A DNA stretch of 64,000 bases from Lactiplantibacillus mudanjiangensis (GTDB lineage Bacteria; Bacillota; Bacilli; Lactobacillales; Lactobacillaceae): positions 1 to 64,000 of the forward strand of contig NZ_BJDY01000002.1 of assembly GCF_005405385.1 (NCBI RefSeq), given 5' to 3'. A model generated the notes under the pieces. That model worked only from the letters and a program-made list of their open reading frames with translations. It did not search any database and was not told where the DNA came from. The translations under genes were made by a program, and so were the position numbers. Below, piece by piece: positions 55,243 to 63,159 of this stretch (position 1 is the stretch's first letter; every line of letters begins with the position of its first letter).

Positions 55243-55327
55243 CATTGTCATCAGACAATGGGTATCTCATTTGTTAGCAAATGGTCGGTTGCTTGGCAAT
55301 CGTCCGTGTTGATGAATGAGATTTTTT
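55243..55327 (+). promoter_or_regulatory. Structured intergenic RNA / attenuator candidate before yqgN
   Basis: CATTGTC (55243-55249) pairs with GACAATG (55254-55260); CATTTG (55268-55273) with CAAATG (55278-55283); CGGTTGC (55286-55292) with GCAATCG (55296-55302). ATCTCATT (55264-55271) can instead pair with AATGAGAT (55315-55322), directly before TTTTTT. The last helix excludes the CATTTG hairpin, an arrangement like a terminator/antiterminator switch. Confidence 0.5.
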
Positions 55328-55377
55328 AGTATTAACGGTTAAATAATCAACGGGCATCTTGGGAGGATTTAACTGCG

Positions 55378-55947
55378 ATGATAGATAAAAAGGCGTTTCG
55401 AAAGCAACAGATTGAACGGTTATCACAGATGACGACTACTGTACGCCAAAGTCAGTTGATGAGCTTACAACAGCAGTTACTGGCGAGTTCAGCCTGGCAA
55501 CAAGCTAAGGTGGTTGCTATGACGATTAGCAGTGATATCGAAGTTGACACTGCCCCATTGATTAAAGCGGCTTGGGACGCTGGCAAGCAGATTGTGATAC
55601 CACAGACGTTACCTCATCGTCAAATGGCGTTTAAGCCATATACCGCGACTAGTCGGCTTGAACGAACCGCTTTTGGTATCTTAGAGCCGGCTGACGGACC
55701 GATCATCGATAAATCAGCAATCGATTTAATCTTAGTTCCAGGTTTGGGCTATAGTCGTGATCAACATGCCCGCATTGGTTTTGGTGGTGGCTACTATGAT
55801 CGTTACTTGGCGGATTATCCCGGTGTGAAATTAACCCTGGCCTATCAGATTATGGCGTTTGACCATGCTGAATGGCCGGTCGATGAATATGATGTTTTAT
55901 TAGACGAATTAATCGTAGCAGAGGATGGTGTTAACAACGGACGTTAA
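55378..55947 (+). CDS. yqgN: 5-formyltetrahydrofolate cyclo-ligase
   Basis: 189-residue enzyme converting 5-formyl-THF to 5,10-methenyl-THF with ATP, returning stored folate to the active pool. An N-terminal basic region (KKAFRKQQIERL), then LILVPGLGYSRDQHARIGFGGGYYDRYL near residue 120, carries the conserved GxGxGYYDR motif. GGGAGGA precedes the ATG. The rhomboid gene starts inside its 3' end, so the two are coupled; this yqgN-rhomboid-yqgQ-glk order is common in Firmicutes. Confidence 0.95.
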   Translation: MIDKKAFRKQQIERLSQMTTTVRQSQLMSLQQQLLASSAWQQAKVVAMTISSDIEVDTAPLIKAAWDAGKQIVIPQTLPHRQMAFKPYTATSRLERTAFGILEPADGPIIDKSAIDLILVPGLGYSRDQHARIGFGGGYYDRYLADYPGVKLTLAYQIMAFDHAEWPVDEYDVLLDELIVAEDGVNNGR

Positions 55948-56611
55948 ACGATGGTGGCACACACAACCAGCCATCACCCAAGTCTTATTAGGACTGACCG
56001 TTGGGGTCTTTCTAATTGAATGGCTATTGGGTGGTAGCACGATGACAACCGTGTTATATTTTTTAGGGGCTAAAAATGATCAAGCCATTATTGCCGGTCA
56101 ATGGTGGCGCTTTATCACGCCGGTATTCTTACATATGGGCTTAATGCATATTGCGGTCAATGGCGTTGTCATTTATTTTATGGGCATGCAAATCGAAGCG
56201 TTATTTGGCCATTGGCGGATGTTGGTGTTGTATCTCTTAGGTGGGATTAGCGGCAATATCATGAGCTTTGCACTATCACCAGACCAATCAGTTGGTGCTA
56301 GTACGGCAATTTTTGCGTTATTTGGAGCATTTTTGATGGTCGGGGAATCATTCTGGGAGAACCCAGTGATTCGCCAATTGACGCAACAATTTTTACTACT
56401 GACGGTCGTCAACTTAGTCTTTGATGTTTTCTCAACTGGGATTGATATTTGGGGTCATGTCGGTGGTCTGGCCGGTGGCTTTTTATTGGCTTACGTACTT
56501 GGCGTACCGCGGGTGGGACCGATTCCAAAGGTCAAACGAATTTTAGCGGCGGTGGTGTTGATCTTAGCATGGGTCGCGTTGTTGAAATTAGGTTTTACAA
56601 ACTGGCAATAA
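55925..56611 (+). CDS. Rhomboid family intramembrane serine protease
   Basis: 228-residue membrane protease (YqgP/GluP type without the extra cytosolic domain). About six helices carry the catalytic Ser in VGASTAIFALFG near residue 125 and the catalytic His in GHVGGLAGGF near residue 178; HMGLMHIAVNGVVIYFMG provides the oxyanion region. The start is uncertain: ATG 55925 touches the GAGG site, and GTG 55928 is also in frame. It overlaps yqgN by 23 bases. Substrates are unknown. Confidence 0.93.
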   Translation: MVLTTDVKRWWHTQPAITQVLLGLTVGVFLIEWLLGGSTMTTVLYFLGAKNDQAIIAGQWWRFITPVFLHMGLMHIAVNGVVIYFMGMQIEALFGHWRMLVLYLLGGISGNIMSFALSPDQSVGASTAIFALFGAFLMVGESFWENPVIRQLTQQFLLLTVVNLVFDVFSTGIDIWGHVGGLAGGFLLAYVLGVPRVGPIPKVKRILAAVVLILAWVALLKLGFTNWQ

Positions 56612-56621
56612 ACTGTATAAT
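56594..56621 (+). promoter_or_regulatory. Promoter of yqgQ-glk inside the rhomboid 3' end
   Basis: TTTACA (56594-56599), a 16-base spacer and TATAAT (56616-56621), giving glk an extra start independent of yqgN. Confidence 0.6.
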
Positions 56622-56638
56622 TAATCGAGGATATGCAC

Positions 56639-56875
56639 ATGAAAACACTTTACGATGTCCAACAATTACTGAAGCAATTCGGCGTTTATATTCACGTGGG
56701 CAAACGAGTTTGGGATATTGAATTGATGGCGATTGAGGTTGATCATTTGTATCAATCCGGCGTAATCGATGCCAAGCTCTATGCGCGTGTTAAAATCGTA
56801 TTGAGTCATGAGCACCGGATCGAAGACACACGGGCGCAAGCTGCGTCCGACCAGAATAATGGAGGGATTTTGTAA
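56639..56875 (+). CDS. yqgQ: YqgQ family protein (DUF910)
   Basis: 78-residue protein of the YqgQ family (MKTLYDVQQLLKQFGVYIHVGKRVWDIELMAIEVDHLYQ); a small helical fold proposed to bind nucleic acid, function unproven. ATG 56639 is preferred over ATG 56633 because CGAGG lies 8 bases upstream. It almost always precedes the ROK glucokinase gene, whose ribosome site lies within its last codons. Confidence 0.93.
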   Translation: MKTLYDVQQLLKQFGVYIHVGKRVWDIELMAIEVDHLYQSGVIDAKLYARVKIVLSHEHRIEDTRAQAASDQNNGGIL

Positions 56876-56876
56876 C

Positions 56877-57839
56877 ATGGATCGCAAATTAATCGGGGTC
56901 GACCTTGGCGGTACGACTACTAAGTTCGCTATTTTAACGGAAAACGGTGATATTCAACAAAAGTGGAGTATTGACACCACGATTTTAGATGAAGGGGCTC
57001 ACATTGTGCCTAACATCATCGATTCAATCAACCATCATATCGACTTATACAAGATGAATAAGTCTGACTTTGTTGGGATTGGGATGGGAACTCCTGGGAC
57101 AGTTGATATTGCTGCCGGTACTGTTATTGGCGCTTACAACTTGAACTGGAAGACCTTACAACCTGTTAAGGAACAAATTGAAGCCGGAACTGGCATCAAG
57201 TTTGTTTTAGATAATGACGCCAATGTGGCTGCTTTAGGCGAACGTTGGAAGGGTGCTGGCGAAAACGGCGATGACGTTGTCTTTGTTACCCTTGGTACTG
57301 GTGTCGGCGGTGGGGTCATTGCTGGTGGCCGTTTATTACACGGAACGGCTGGTGCCGCTGGTGAAATCGGTCATGTGACCGTTGAACCAGAAGGCTACAT
57401 GTGTACTTGTGGCAAACGCGGTTGTTTGGAACAATATGCTTCCGCTACTGGTGTGGTTCACGTGGCACGCGATATGGCTGAAGAATTCTCTGGCGAATCT
57501 AAGTTGAAACAACTTTTAGATAACGGTGAAGAAATCAGTTCAAAGATTACCTTCGACTTGGCTAAAGAAGGCGACATTTTAGCTAAGAGTGTCGTTGACA
57601 AAGTTAGCTTCTACTTAGGCCTAGCTTTAGGTAACGTGGGTAACACCATGAACCCAGCTTCAATCGTTATCGGTGGTGGCGTTTCAGCTGCCGGCGACTT
57701 CTTATTGAAGCAAGTTGACCATTACTTCAAGCAATACACGTTCCCAACAGTTCGGAACACAACTGCTTTGAAGTTGGCTGTTTTAGGCAATGATGCCGGT
57801 GTTATTGGTGCAGCTTCATTAGCCACCCAGTTTATTTAA
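56877..57839 (+). CDS. glk: ROK-family glucokinase
   Basis: 320-residue ATP-dependent kinase making glucose 6-phosphate. The phosphate motif GVDLGGTTTKFA lies near residue 8, the catalytic Asp in DNDANVAALGE, the ROK zinc site CTCGKRGCLEQYAS near residue 178, and IVIGGGVSAAG near the end. ATG 56877 has GGAGGG (56861-56866) 10 bases upstream; longer in-frame starts overlap yqgQ. A terminator follows. Confidence 0.96.
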   Translation: MDRKLIGVDLGGTTTKFAILTENGDIQQKWSIDTTILDEGAHIVPNIIDSINHHIDLYKMNKSDFVGIGMGTPGTVDIAAGTVIGAYNLNWKTLQPVKEQIEAGTGIKFVLDNDANVAALGERWKGAGENGDDVVFVTLGTGVGGGVIAGGRLLHGTAGAAGEIGHVTVEPEGYMCTCGKRGCLEQYASATGVVHVARDMAEEFSGESKLKQLLDNGEEISSKITFDLAKEGDILAKSVVDKVSFYLGLALGNVGNTMNPASIVIGGGVSAAGDFLLKQVDHYFKQYTFPTVRNTTALKLAVLGNDAGVIGAASLATQFI

Positions 57840-57860
57840 ATTAAAATGATTGACGAAAAG

Positions 57861-57887
57861 AGTTTGGGCAAAACCCAGGCTTTTTTT
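57861..57887 (+). terminator. Terminator after glk
   Basis: AGTTTGGG (57861-57868) pairs with CCCAGGCT (57874-57881) with two wobbles, followed by six T. It resembles the terminator after the BI-1 gene. Confidence 0.88.
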
Positions 57888-57982
57888 GTTTCCTCGAATA
57901 TTTATAGTCAAAAAGCTAAAGGTTGAAAGTTAAATGTATTGGTCGAAACCGTACCAACATTGACTTAAGTTGGATTAAATTG

Positions 57983-58382
57983 TCACCTACGCCAGCCAGT
58001 GATTCTGCCGGCTGTGGGGACCGGTTTCAGCCAAAGTGCGGGCTTCCGCCTCGCTTTTGAGCCTAGTCAAAACCACTAGTCTCAAAAGTCGTCCATATCG
58101 TAAAGTCCGGGAAAAATACCCGGACTAACGATATTTCCACGGCCGGCGCCATCATTGGCTGACTCCGGTTGTATTGCGACTACCAATCAATTTCGTAATC
58201 ACCATCATAACCGAGAGTGAGCTCACATTGAGCCCAGCCGTGGGAGCTCTTGGCGATTTATCGCTTAGAGATCGGCGTTTTTGAAACGCGGTTTAGGCGG
58301 TTCAAAACGACGGTTCAGACCGCTTCTTGGCTGAACCGGTCCGCCCACAGCGTTCCGGCTCAATGTGGGCGAACGGTAGGTG
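57983..58382 (+). repeat. Dispersed structured element, copy C (about 400 bp)
   Basis: Starts TCACCTAC and ends GTAGGTGG. Relative to copies A and B several helices changed on both sides: ATATCGT...ACGATAT (A/B: ACATCGT...ACGATGT) and GGTTCAG...CTGAACC (A: GGTCGAG...CTCGACC). It is flanked by an extra inverted repeat, CTAAAGGTTGAAAG (57916-57929) and CTTTCAACCTTTAG (58446-58459). Palindrome P3 follows. This fills most of the 855-base gap between glk and the rhodanese gene. Confidence 0.93.
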
Positions 58383-58466
58383 GCAAGTATGACTACTTTT
58401 GATCGATGAATGCTTATCATATCAACGATTATTGCTAAAACCTAGCTTTCAACCTTTAGTCAAAAA

Positions 58467-58576
58467 GTACGACAAAAGACTAACAATGCAACCGAGCTAC
58501 GGCATACGAACGGTTGAAAATACACAATCATTCATATGCCTGGGCTATGCCCGGTAGAAAACTGTCTTTTATCGAC
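58467..58576. repeat. Long-palindrome repeat, copy P3
   Basis: Outer arm GACAAAAGAC (58471-58480) pairs with GTCTTTTATC with one mismatch. Inner arm GGCATACGAA (58501-58510) pairs with TTCATATGCC (58531-58540), one C-A mismatch, around CGGTTGAAAATACACAATCA. It shares GAGCTACG and GGGCTATGCC with the corresponding positions of P1 and P2. It looks slightly decayed compared with P1 and P2. Confidence 0.85.
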
Positions 58577-58694
58577 TCCTTTTTTCGATAGGTGTTGTTG
58601 GCGCTTACGAAATTTATCAATTGCCGCCTAACCGCGGTTTACAGGGCCTAAAGATATGTGTAGAATATAGAAGTAGCAATTTAGGAGGGATACT

Positions 58695-59108
58695 GTGATT
58701 TTAGGAGCAATTAGCGGATTAACAATTGTCAACATCGTCTTGTTAATTTTGATCGCGGCTTATTTTGTGTGGTCATTATATAACTACATTCGGCGGCGTC
58801 AAGTGTCAACGATGTTAGAAGAAGAAGACTTTCAAGCTGGGATGCGTAAAGCCCAAGTGATTGATTTGCGTGAAAAGAAAGACTTCGATGCGGGCCATAT
58901 TTTAGGCGCCCGGAACATGCCATTCACGAATTTTAAGGCACGGATGAGTGACTTACGTGATGACATGCCGATCTATTTGTATGACCAAACCCATAGTTTA
59001 AGTACGCGGGCAGTGGTTTTATTAGCTAAACAAGGTTATAAGGATCTTTACATCTTAAAGCCCGGCTATGCAAAATGGGAAGGCAAAACCAAAAAAGCGA
59101 AGTATTAA
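58695..59108 (+). CDS. Membrane-anchored rhodanese-like protein (YqhL-like) without catalytic Cys
   Basis: 137-residue protein with one N-terminal transmembrane helix (IVNIVLLILIAAYFVWSLY) and a rhodanese domain (VIDLREKKDFDAGHILGARNMPF). The active-site loop reads YLYDQTHSLSTRA: the Cys expected after the IYLYD-like strand is Asp, so sulfurtransferase activity is unlikely and a binding role is more probable. AGGAGGG precedes the GTG start. It follows glk, as yqhL does near glcK in Bacillus, but after a repeat-filled gap. Confidence 0.9.
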   Translation: MILGAISGLTIVNIVLLILIAAYFVWSLYNYIRRRQVSTMLEEEDFQAGMRKAQVIDLREKKDFDAGHILGARNMPFTNFKARMSDLRDDMPIYLYDQTHSLSTRAVVLLAKQGYKDLYILKPGYAKWEGKTKKAKY

Positions 59109-59158
59109 AAAAATGGCGGCCCGAACAAAATTTCTTTGTTCATGCCACCATTTTTTTA
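59107..59158. terminator. Bidirectional terminator between the rhodanese and DUF3042 genes
   Basis: AAATGGCGG and GAACAAA pair with TTTGTTC and CCACCATTT; flanked by an A-run and a T-run. Confidence 0.88.
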
Positions 59159-59159
59159 A

Positions 59160-59336
59160 TTAACCGTTATGAGCGGAACGACTTTTACGTAGTGCTTTTT
59201 TACGGTTGTCTTCAATTTTGTTTTCTTGATCTTCGATTGGATCAACGATTTGTTTCTTGAATGACAAGACGGAACCGATCACGGCACCTGCCGTAGCAAC
59301 AACACCGAATAAGAAACCGCGTGTAAATGATTTCAT
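59160..59336 (-). CDS. DUF3042 family small membrane protein
   Basis: 58-residue protein (MKSFTRGFLFGVVATAGAVI; ending RKKALRKSRSAHNG). One N-terminal helix is followed by KKQIVDPIEDQENKIEDNRKKA, matching the DUF3042 pattern found in Lactobacillales. Function unknown. AGGAGGG lies 8 bases before the ATG. The gene is short and easily missed. It is divergent from the phosphodiesterase gene. Confidence 0.88.
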   Translation of the reverse strand: MKSFTRGFLFGVVATAGAVIGSVLSFKKQIVDPIEDQENKIEDNRKKALRKSRSAHNG

Positions 59337-59430
59337 AAATAGACCCTCCTAGTAAGTTCTTACGTTTATTATGATTGTTTTGCGGCTGGATAGCAATATA
59401 AATAACTTAAATTATATGGGGGCAATTCAA

Positions 59431-60174
59431 GTGGCAAGAGAATTAACACAAATTATTGCACATCGTGGCAGTAAAGGTACCCGTCCTGAGAATACATTAC
59501 CGGCCTTTCATGCGGCACTTATGGATGGGGCCGATGGGATAGAAACCGATGTGCATTTATCAAAAGATGGGCATCTCATCATTATGCATGATGAAAAAGT
59601 TGATCGGACGACCAATGGTACCGGACGGATTGTTGACCACACCTTGGCCGAGTTAAAGCAACTCGATGCGGGTGGGTGGTACGATGCGGCGTATGCCGGT
59701 ACCCAAATTCCAACATTGGATGAAGTCGTGCAACTACTTATCCGACAAAAGTTTACCGGTATTTTTAATTTAGAACTTAAAACGAATAAAATTCATTACG
59801 AGGGCATCGAAACGATGGTGGCGGATTACTTTAACCATCATGAAGTGCCATTTAAATTAGTCTATTCAAGCTTTTATGGTAAGTCTATCGAACGATTACA
59901 TGCGTTGCAACCAGATGTTGAATTCGACAGTTTATTTCAAACGAAGTTTAAAACGGCTAAACGATTACACGCCGAACAAATTATTATTGGTTATCATCCC
60001 GATATTCGCTGGGTACGACGGCACTGGTTATTATTACCGAAAGTCCAGTTGCGGCCGTGGACGGTGAATACGGAACGTGATATGAAGTTTTGTTACCGCC
60101 ATCGGTTTGCGGGACTGATTACTGATTATCCTGGTTTAGCCCACCGATTACGGGTCCAAATGCAAGGAGGTTAA
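59431..60174 (+). CDS. Glycerophosphodiester phosphodiesterase
   Basis: 247-residue GDPD-family TIM barrel that hydrolyses glycerophosphodiesters to glycerol 3-phosphate and an alcohol. The signature IIAHRGSKGTRPENTLPAFHAAL, GIETDVHLSKDGHLIIMHDEKVDRTTNGTG and NLELKTNK carry the catalytic His, Glu and Asp. No signal peptide is seen, so it is cytosolic. GTG 59431 is preferred because GGGGG lies about 8 bases upstream; ATG 59416 overlaps that site. miaA follows after 3 bases. Confidence 0.93.
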   Translation: MARELTQIIAHRGSKGTRPENTLPAFHAALMDGADGIETDVHLSKDGHLIIMHDEKVDRTTNGTGRIVDHTLAELKQLDAGGWYDAAYAGTQIPTLDEVVQLLIRQKFTGIFNLELKTNKIHYEGIETMVADYFNHHEVPFKLVYSSFYGKSIERLHALQPDVEFDSLFQTKFKTAKRLHAEQIIIGYHPDIRWVRRHWLLLPKVQLRPWTVNTERDMKFCYRHRFAGLITDYPGLAHRLRVQMQGG

Positions 60175-60177
60175 AGA

Positions 60178-61101
60178 TTGAAAAAACGAGTCTTACTTAT
60201 TGCCGGGCCAACCGCGGTCGGTAAAACAGCCTTGTCATTAGATTTGGCACGCCAATTTAATGGTGAAATTATTTCTGGTGACTCAATGCAAGTTTATCGT
60301 CGACTAGATATTGGGACGGCGAAAGTATTGCCAACTGAACAGGCAGGCATCCCGCATCATCTGATTGATATTAAGGACGTTCAGCAACGATTTACGGTCG
60401 CTGAATTCGTGAGCCGGGCCACCGATTTGATTACGCAATTAAATGCGGCCGGAAAATTACCTATTATTGTTGGTGGGACGGGCTTTTATTTACAATCGTT
60501 GTTAGCGGGCTATCAATTTGGACCAACGGATGCTGAACCTGATCTGACTTATCGGCAACATTGGTTTGATTTAGCGGCCGAACAAGGTCCAGATACAGTC
60601 TGGCAAGCGTTACAGGACTTAGATCCAGTAGCGGCAGCAACAATTGATCCACATAATACGGTTCGGGTCGTGCGGGCCTTAGAATATCATCAGACGAGTG
60701 GCCAATTATTTTCAGCGCAAGCGGATACTGAGACCGATGCGTTAGATGCGTTGACGATTTGTTTAACGGCCGAACGCTCACTATTATATGATCGAATCAA
60801 TCAGCGGGTTGACCAGATGATGACGACCGGATTATTAGCCGAAGCACAGTGGTTGTATGATCAGGGCGGCATCACACTGCCAGCGGGTAAAGGGATTGGC
60901 TATCATGAGCTGTTTCCTTATTTTGCGGGTGAGATTGAACTTGATCAAGCCGTGGCGCAAATTAAGCAAGATTCGCGGCGCTATGCCAAACGCCAGTTAA
61001 CTTGGTTTAGAAACAAAATGACGGTCGACTGGTATAACTTAATTGAACAGCCCGATGAACTTAATAATATTAAGCAAAACCTCATTAGTTGGTTGAATTA
61101 A
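60178..61101 (+). CDS. miaA: tRNA dimethylallyltransferase MiaA
   Basis: 307-residue enzyme adding a dimethylallyl group to A37 of tRNAs reading UNN codons. P-loop AGPTAVGKTALSLDLA, SGDSMQVYRRLDIGTAK, GIPHHLIDI, GGTGFYLQSLL and the end motif YAKRQLTWFRNK are intact. TTG 60178 follows AAGGAGG by 7 bases. It is coupled to the phosphodiesterase gene and lies before glnRA, a common Firmicute order. Confidence 0.96.
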   Translation: MKKRVLLIAGPTAVGKTALSLDLARQFNGEIISGDSMQVYRRLDIGTAKVLPTEQAGIPHHLIDIKDVQQRFTVAEFVSRATDLITQLNAAGKLPIIVGGTGFYLQSLLAGYQFGPTDAEPDLTYRQHWFDLAAEQGPDTVWQALQDLDPVAAATIDPHNTVRVVRALEYHQTSGQLFSAQADTETDALDALTICLTAERSLLYDRINQRVDQMMTTGLLAEAQWLYDQGGITLPAGKGIGYHELFPYFAGEIELDQAVAQIKQDSRRYAKRQLTWFRNKMTVDWYNLIEQPDELNNIKQNLISWLN

Positions 61102-61128
61102 AAATAATTGGTATACCTCAATAAACAA

Positions 61129-61145
61129 TGTGATATTTTCTTACA
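61129..61145. promoter_or_regulatory. GlnR operator
   Basis: TGTGATATTTTCTTACA matches the GlnR/TnrA consensus TGTNA-N7-TNACA exactly. It ends 7 bases before the glnR -35 box, consistent with autorepression under nitrogen excess. Confidence 0.92.
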
Positions 61146-61152
61146 TGAATGA

Positions 61153-61181
61153 TTGACATTCCACGGTGTGATTGCTACTAT
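61153..61181 (+). promoter_or_regulatory. Promoter of glnR-glnA
   Basis: TTGACA (61153-61158), a 17-base spacer and TACTAT (61176-61181). Confidence 0.88.
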
Positions 61182-61209
61182 TAAGCATGTATTAACGAGG
61201 AGGGTCGTC

Positions 61210-61590
61210 ATGAAAGAAAAGGAATTACGTCGTTCACTTGCTGTCCTACCAATTGGTACAGTTATGAAGTTAGCTAGTTTATCTGCACGTCAGATTCGCT
61301 ATTATGAAGAGCAGGGCTTGATTCAGCCGGAACGCAATGCTGGCAATCGTCGGATGTTTTCGTTAAACGATGTGGATCGGTTATTAGAAATCAAGGATTA
61401 CTTGGCTGATGGGATTAACATGGCTGGAATTAAAGAAATTTATGCCCAGCAACAGCAAAAAGCTGCGCAACAGGCAGAAGCTTTAGCGCAACCGTTGACA
61501 GATATTGATGTTCGGCGAATCTTACATGACGAGTTTCTGAATATCGGGGGTCTCAAGACCAAGGATGGTCCGGAATATCCAACTCATTAA
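61210..61590 (+). CDS. glnR: Nitrogen regulator GlnR (MerR family)
   Basis: 126-residue repressor of nitrogen genes. The N-terminal MerR winged helix (GTVMKLASLSARQIRYYEEQGLIQPERNAGNRRMFSLNDVDRLLEIK) and the C-terminal tail that senses feedback-inhibited glutamine synthetase are present. ATG 61210 follows GAGGAGGG; upstream in-frame starts lie within the promoter. A GlnR box precedes its promoter. glnA begins 44 bases downstream in the same unit. Confidence 0.97.
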   Translation: MKEKELRRSLAVLPIGTVMKLASLSARQIRYYEEQGLIQPERNAGNRRMFSLNDVDRLLEIKDYLADGINMAGIKEIYAQQQQKAAQQAEALAQPLTDIDVRRILHDEFLNIGGLKTKDGPEYPTH

Positions 61591-61634
61591 TGCGTCTGCA
61601 CCCAGTTAGTCAATCAATTTAAGGAGCGATTTTC

Positions 61635-62978
61635 ATGGCAAAACAGTATACAAAGGACGATATTCGTAAGATTGTCAAAGAGGAGAACGTTAACTTTTTA
61701 CGGTTAATGTTTACTGATTTATTTGGGACCATTAAAAACGTAGAAGTACCTGTTTCACAATTGGAAAAATTGTTGGACAACAAATTGATGTTTGATGGCT
61801 CTTCCATTGACGGTTTCGTCCGGATCGAAGAAAGTGACATGTACCTATATCCAGATTTATCTACTTGGTTAATCATGCCTTGGAATACGGAACATGGTAA
61901 GATCGCTCGGATTATTTGTGAAGTTTACACGGCTGATCGTTTGCCTTTCGAAGGGGACCCACGGAACAACTTAATCCGGGTACTCAGCGATATGCGTGAA
62001 GCTGGTTTTACGTCCTTTAATATCGGGACTGAACCCGAATTCTTCTTATTCAAGATGAATGAAAAGGGCGAACCAACCACTGAATTAAACGATAAGGGGA
62101 GTTACTTTGACTTAGCCCCAATGGACTTAGGTGAAAACTGCCGGCGTGATATCGCGTTGGAATTAGAACGCCTTGGGTTCAATGTGGAAGCCAGTCATCA
62201 TGAAGTTGCCCCTGGCCAACATGAAATCGACTTTAAGTATGCAGACGCTTTAAGTGCCGCGGATCATATCCAAACGTTCAAACTCGTTGTCAAGACGATT
62301 GCACGGAAGTACAACTTATGGGCAACCTTTATGCCAAAACCACTCAATGGGGTTAATGGCTCAGGGATGCACGTGAACATGTCCTTGTTCCATGATCAAG
62401 GCAATGCGTTCTACGACGAAAGTGAACAAGATGAATTGAAATTATCAACGGATGCTTACCACTTCTTAGGTGGGTTAATGAAGCATGCCCGGAGTTACAC
62501 GGCGGTTACCAACCCAACGGTTAACTCTTACAAACGGTTAGTGCCAGGTTACGAAGCCCCAGTTTATGTGGCTTGGTCAGGCTCAAACCGTTCACCAATG
62601 ATCCGGGTCCCAAGTGCGCGTGGTTTGTCCACTCGTTTGGAACTACGGAGTGTCGATGCGTCAGCTAACCCATACTTGGCTTTTGCCACAGTCTTGGAAG
62701 CTGGACTTGATGGGATTAAGAATGGGATTGAACCACCAAAGAGCGTCGACCGTAACATTTATGTGATGGATGAAGACGAACGTCAAAAGGCCGGGATTGC
62801 GGACTTACCATCAACATTGCATAATGCGTTGAAGGAATTCCAAACTGACCCAACGATGAAAAAAGCGTTAGGACCACATATTTATCAAAGTTTCTTGGAA
62901 GCCAAACGTCTCGAATGGGCGTCATACCGGCAACAAGTTAGTGAATGGGAACGCGAACAATACATGGAATTGTATTAA
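61635..62978 (+). CDS. glnA: Glutamine synthetase type I
   Basis: 447-residue dodecameric enzyme forming glutamine from glutamate and ammonia; the short GSI-alpha length lacks the adenylylation site. Visible motifs: the latch-side [30 protein letters not shown], the metal-binding [18 protein letters not shown]-binding [17 protein letters not shown], and [26 protein letters not shown]. In Firmicutes the feedback-inhibited enzyme activates GlnR. GGAG precedes the ATG. Confidence 0.98.
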   Translation: MAKQYTKDDIRKIVKEENVNFLRLMFTDLFGTIKNVEVPVSQLEKLLDNKLMFDGSSIDGFVRIEESDMYLYPDLSTWLIMPWNTEHGKIARIICEVYTADRLPFEGDPRNNLIRVLSDMREAGFTSFNIGTEPEFFLFKMNEKGEPTTELNDKGSYFDLAPMDLGENCRRDIALELERLGFNVEASHHEVAPGQHEIDFKYADALSAADHIQTFKLVVKTIARKYNLWATFMPKPLNGVNGSGMHVNMSLFHDQGNAFYDESEQDELKLSTDAYHFLGGLMKHARSYTAVTNPTVNSYKRLVPGYEAPVYVAWSGSNRSPMIRVPSARGLSTRLELRSVDASANPYLAFATVLEAGLDGIKNGIEPPKSVDRNIYVMDEDERQKAGIADLPSTLHNALKEFQTDPTMKKALGPHIYQSFLEAKRLEWASYRQQVSEWEREQYMELY

Positions 62979-62989
62979 TCCGTTTTTTC

Positions 62990-63024
62990 GACAAAAAGAA
63001 GTCCTGTGGGGCTTCTTTTTTGTC
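62990..63024 (+). terminator. Terminator after glnA
   Basis: GACAAAAAGAAG pairs with CTTCTTTTTTGTC, with CC/GG at the loop base. Confidence 0.85.
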
Positions 63025-63159
63025 ATCAAATGAAAAAAATTTATAAAATTGAAAAATTAGGCGCACAAACCTTTATTATTGAGCGGTTTTTCGGTAACAT
63101 TAACAACAGTAACGCAATTCAGCAATTTGCCAATTATCAATGATTGCAAGGAGATTATC

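Noticed and set aside
55243-55327. tRNA-like or 6S-like RNA next to the cyclo-ligase gene
   Set aside because: The folding has hairpins but no acceptor/CCA pattern or large internal bulge of 6S RNA; only an attenuator-like structure is supported.
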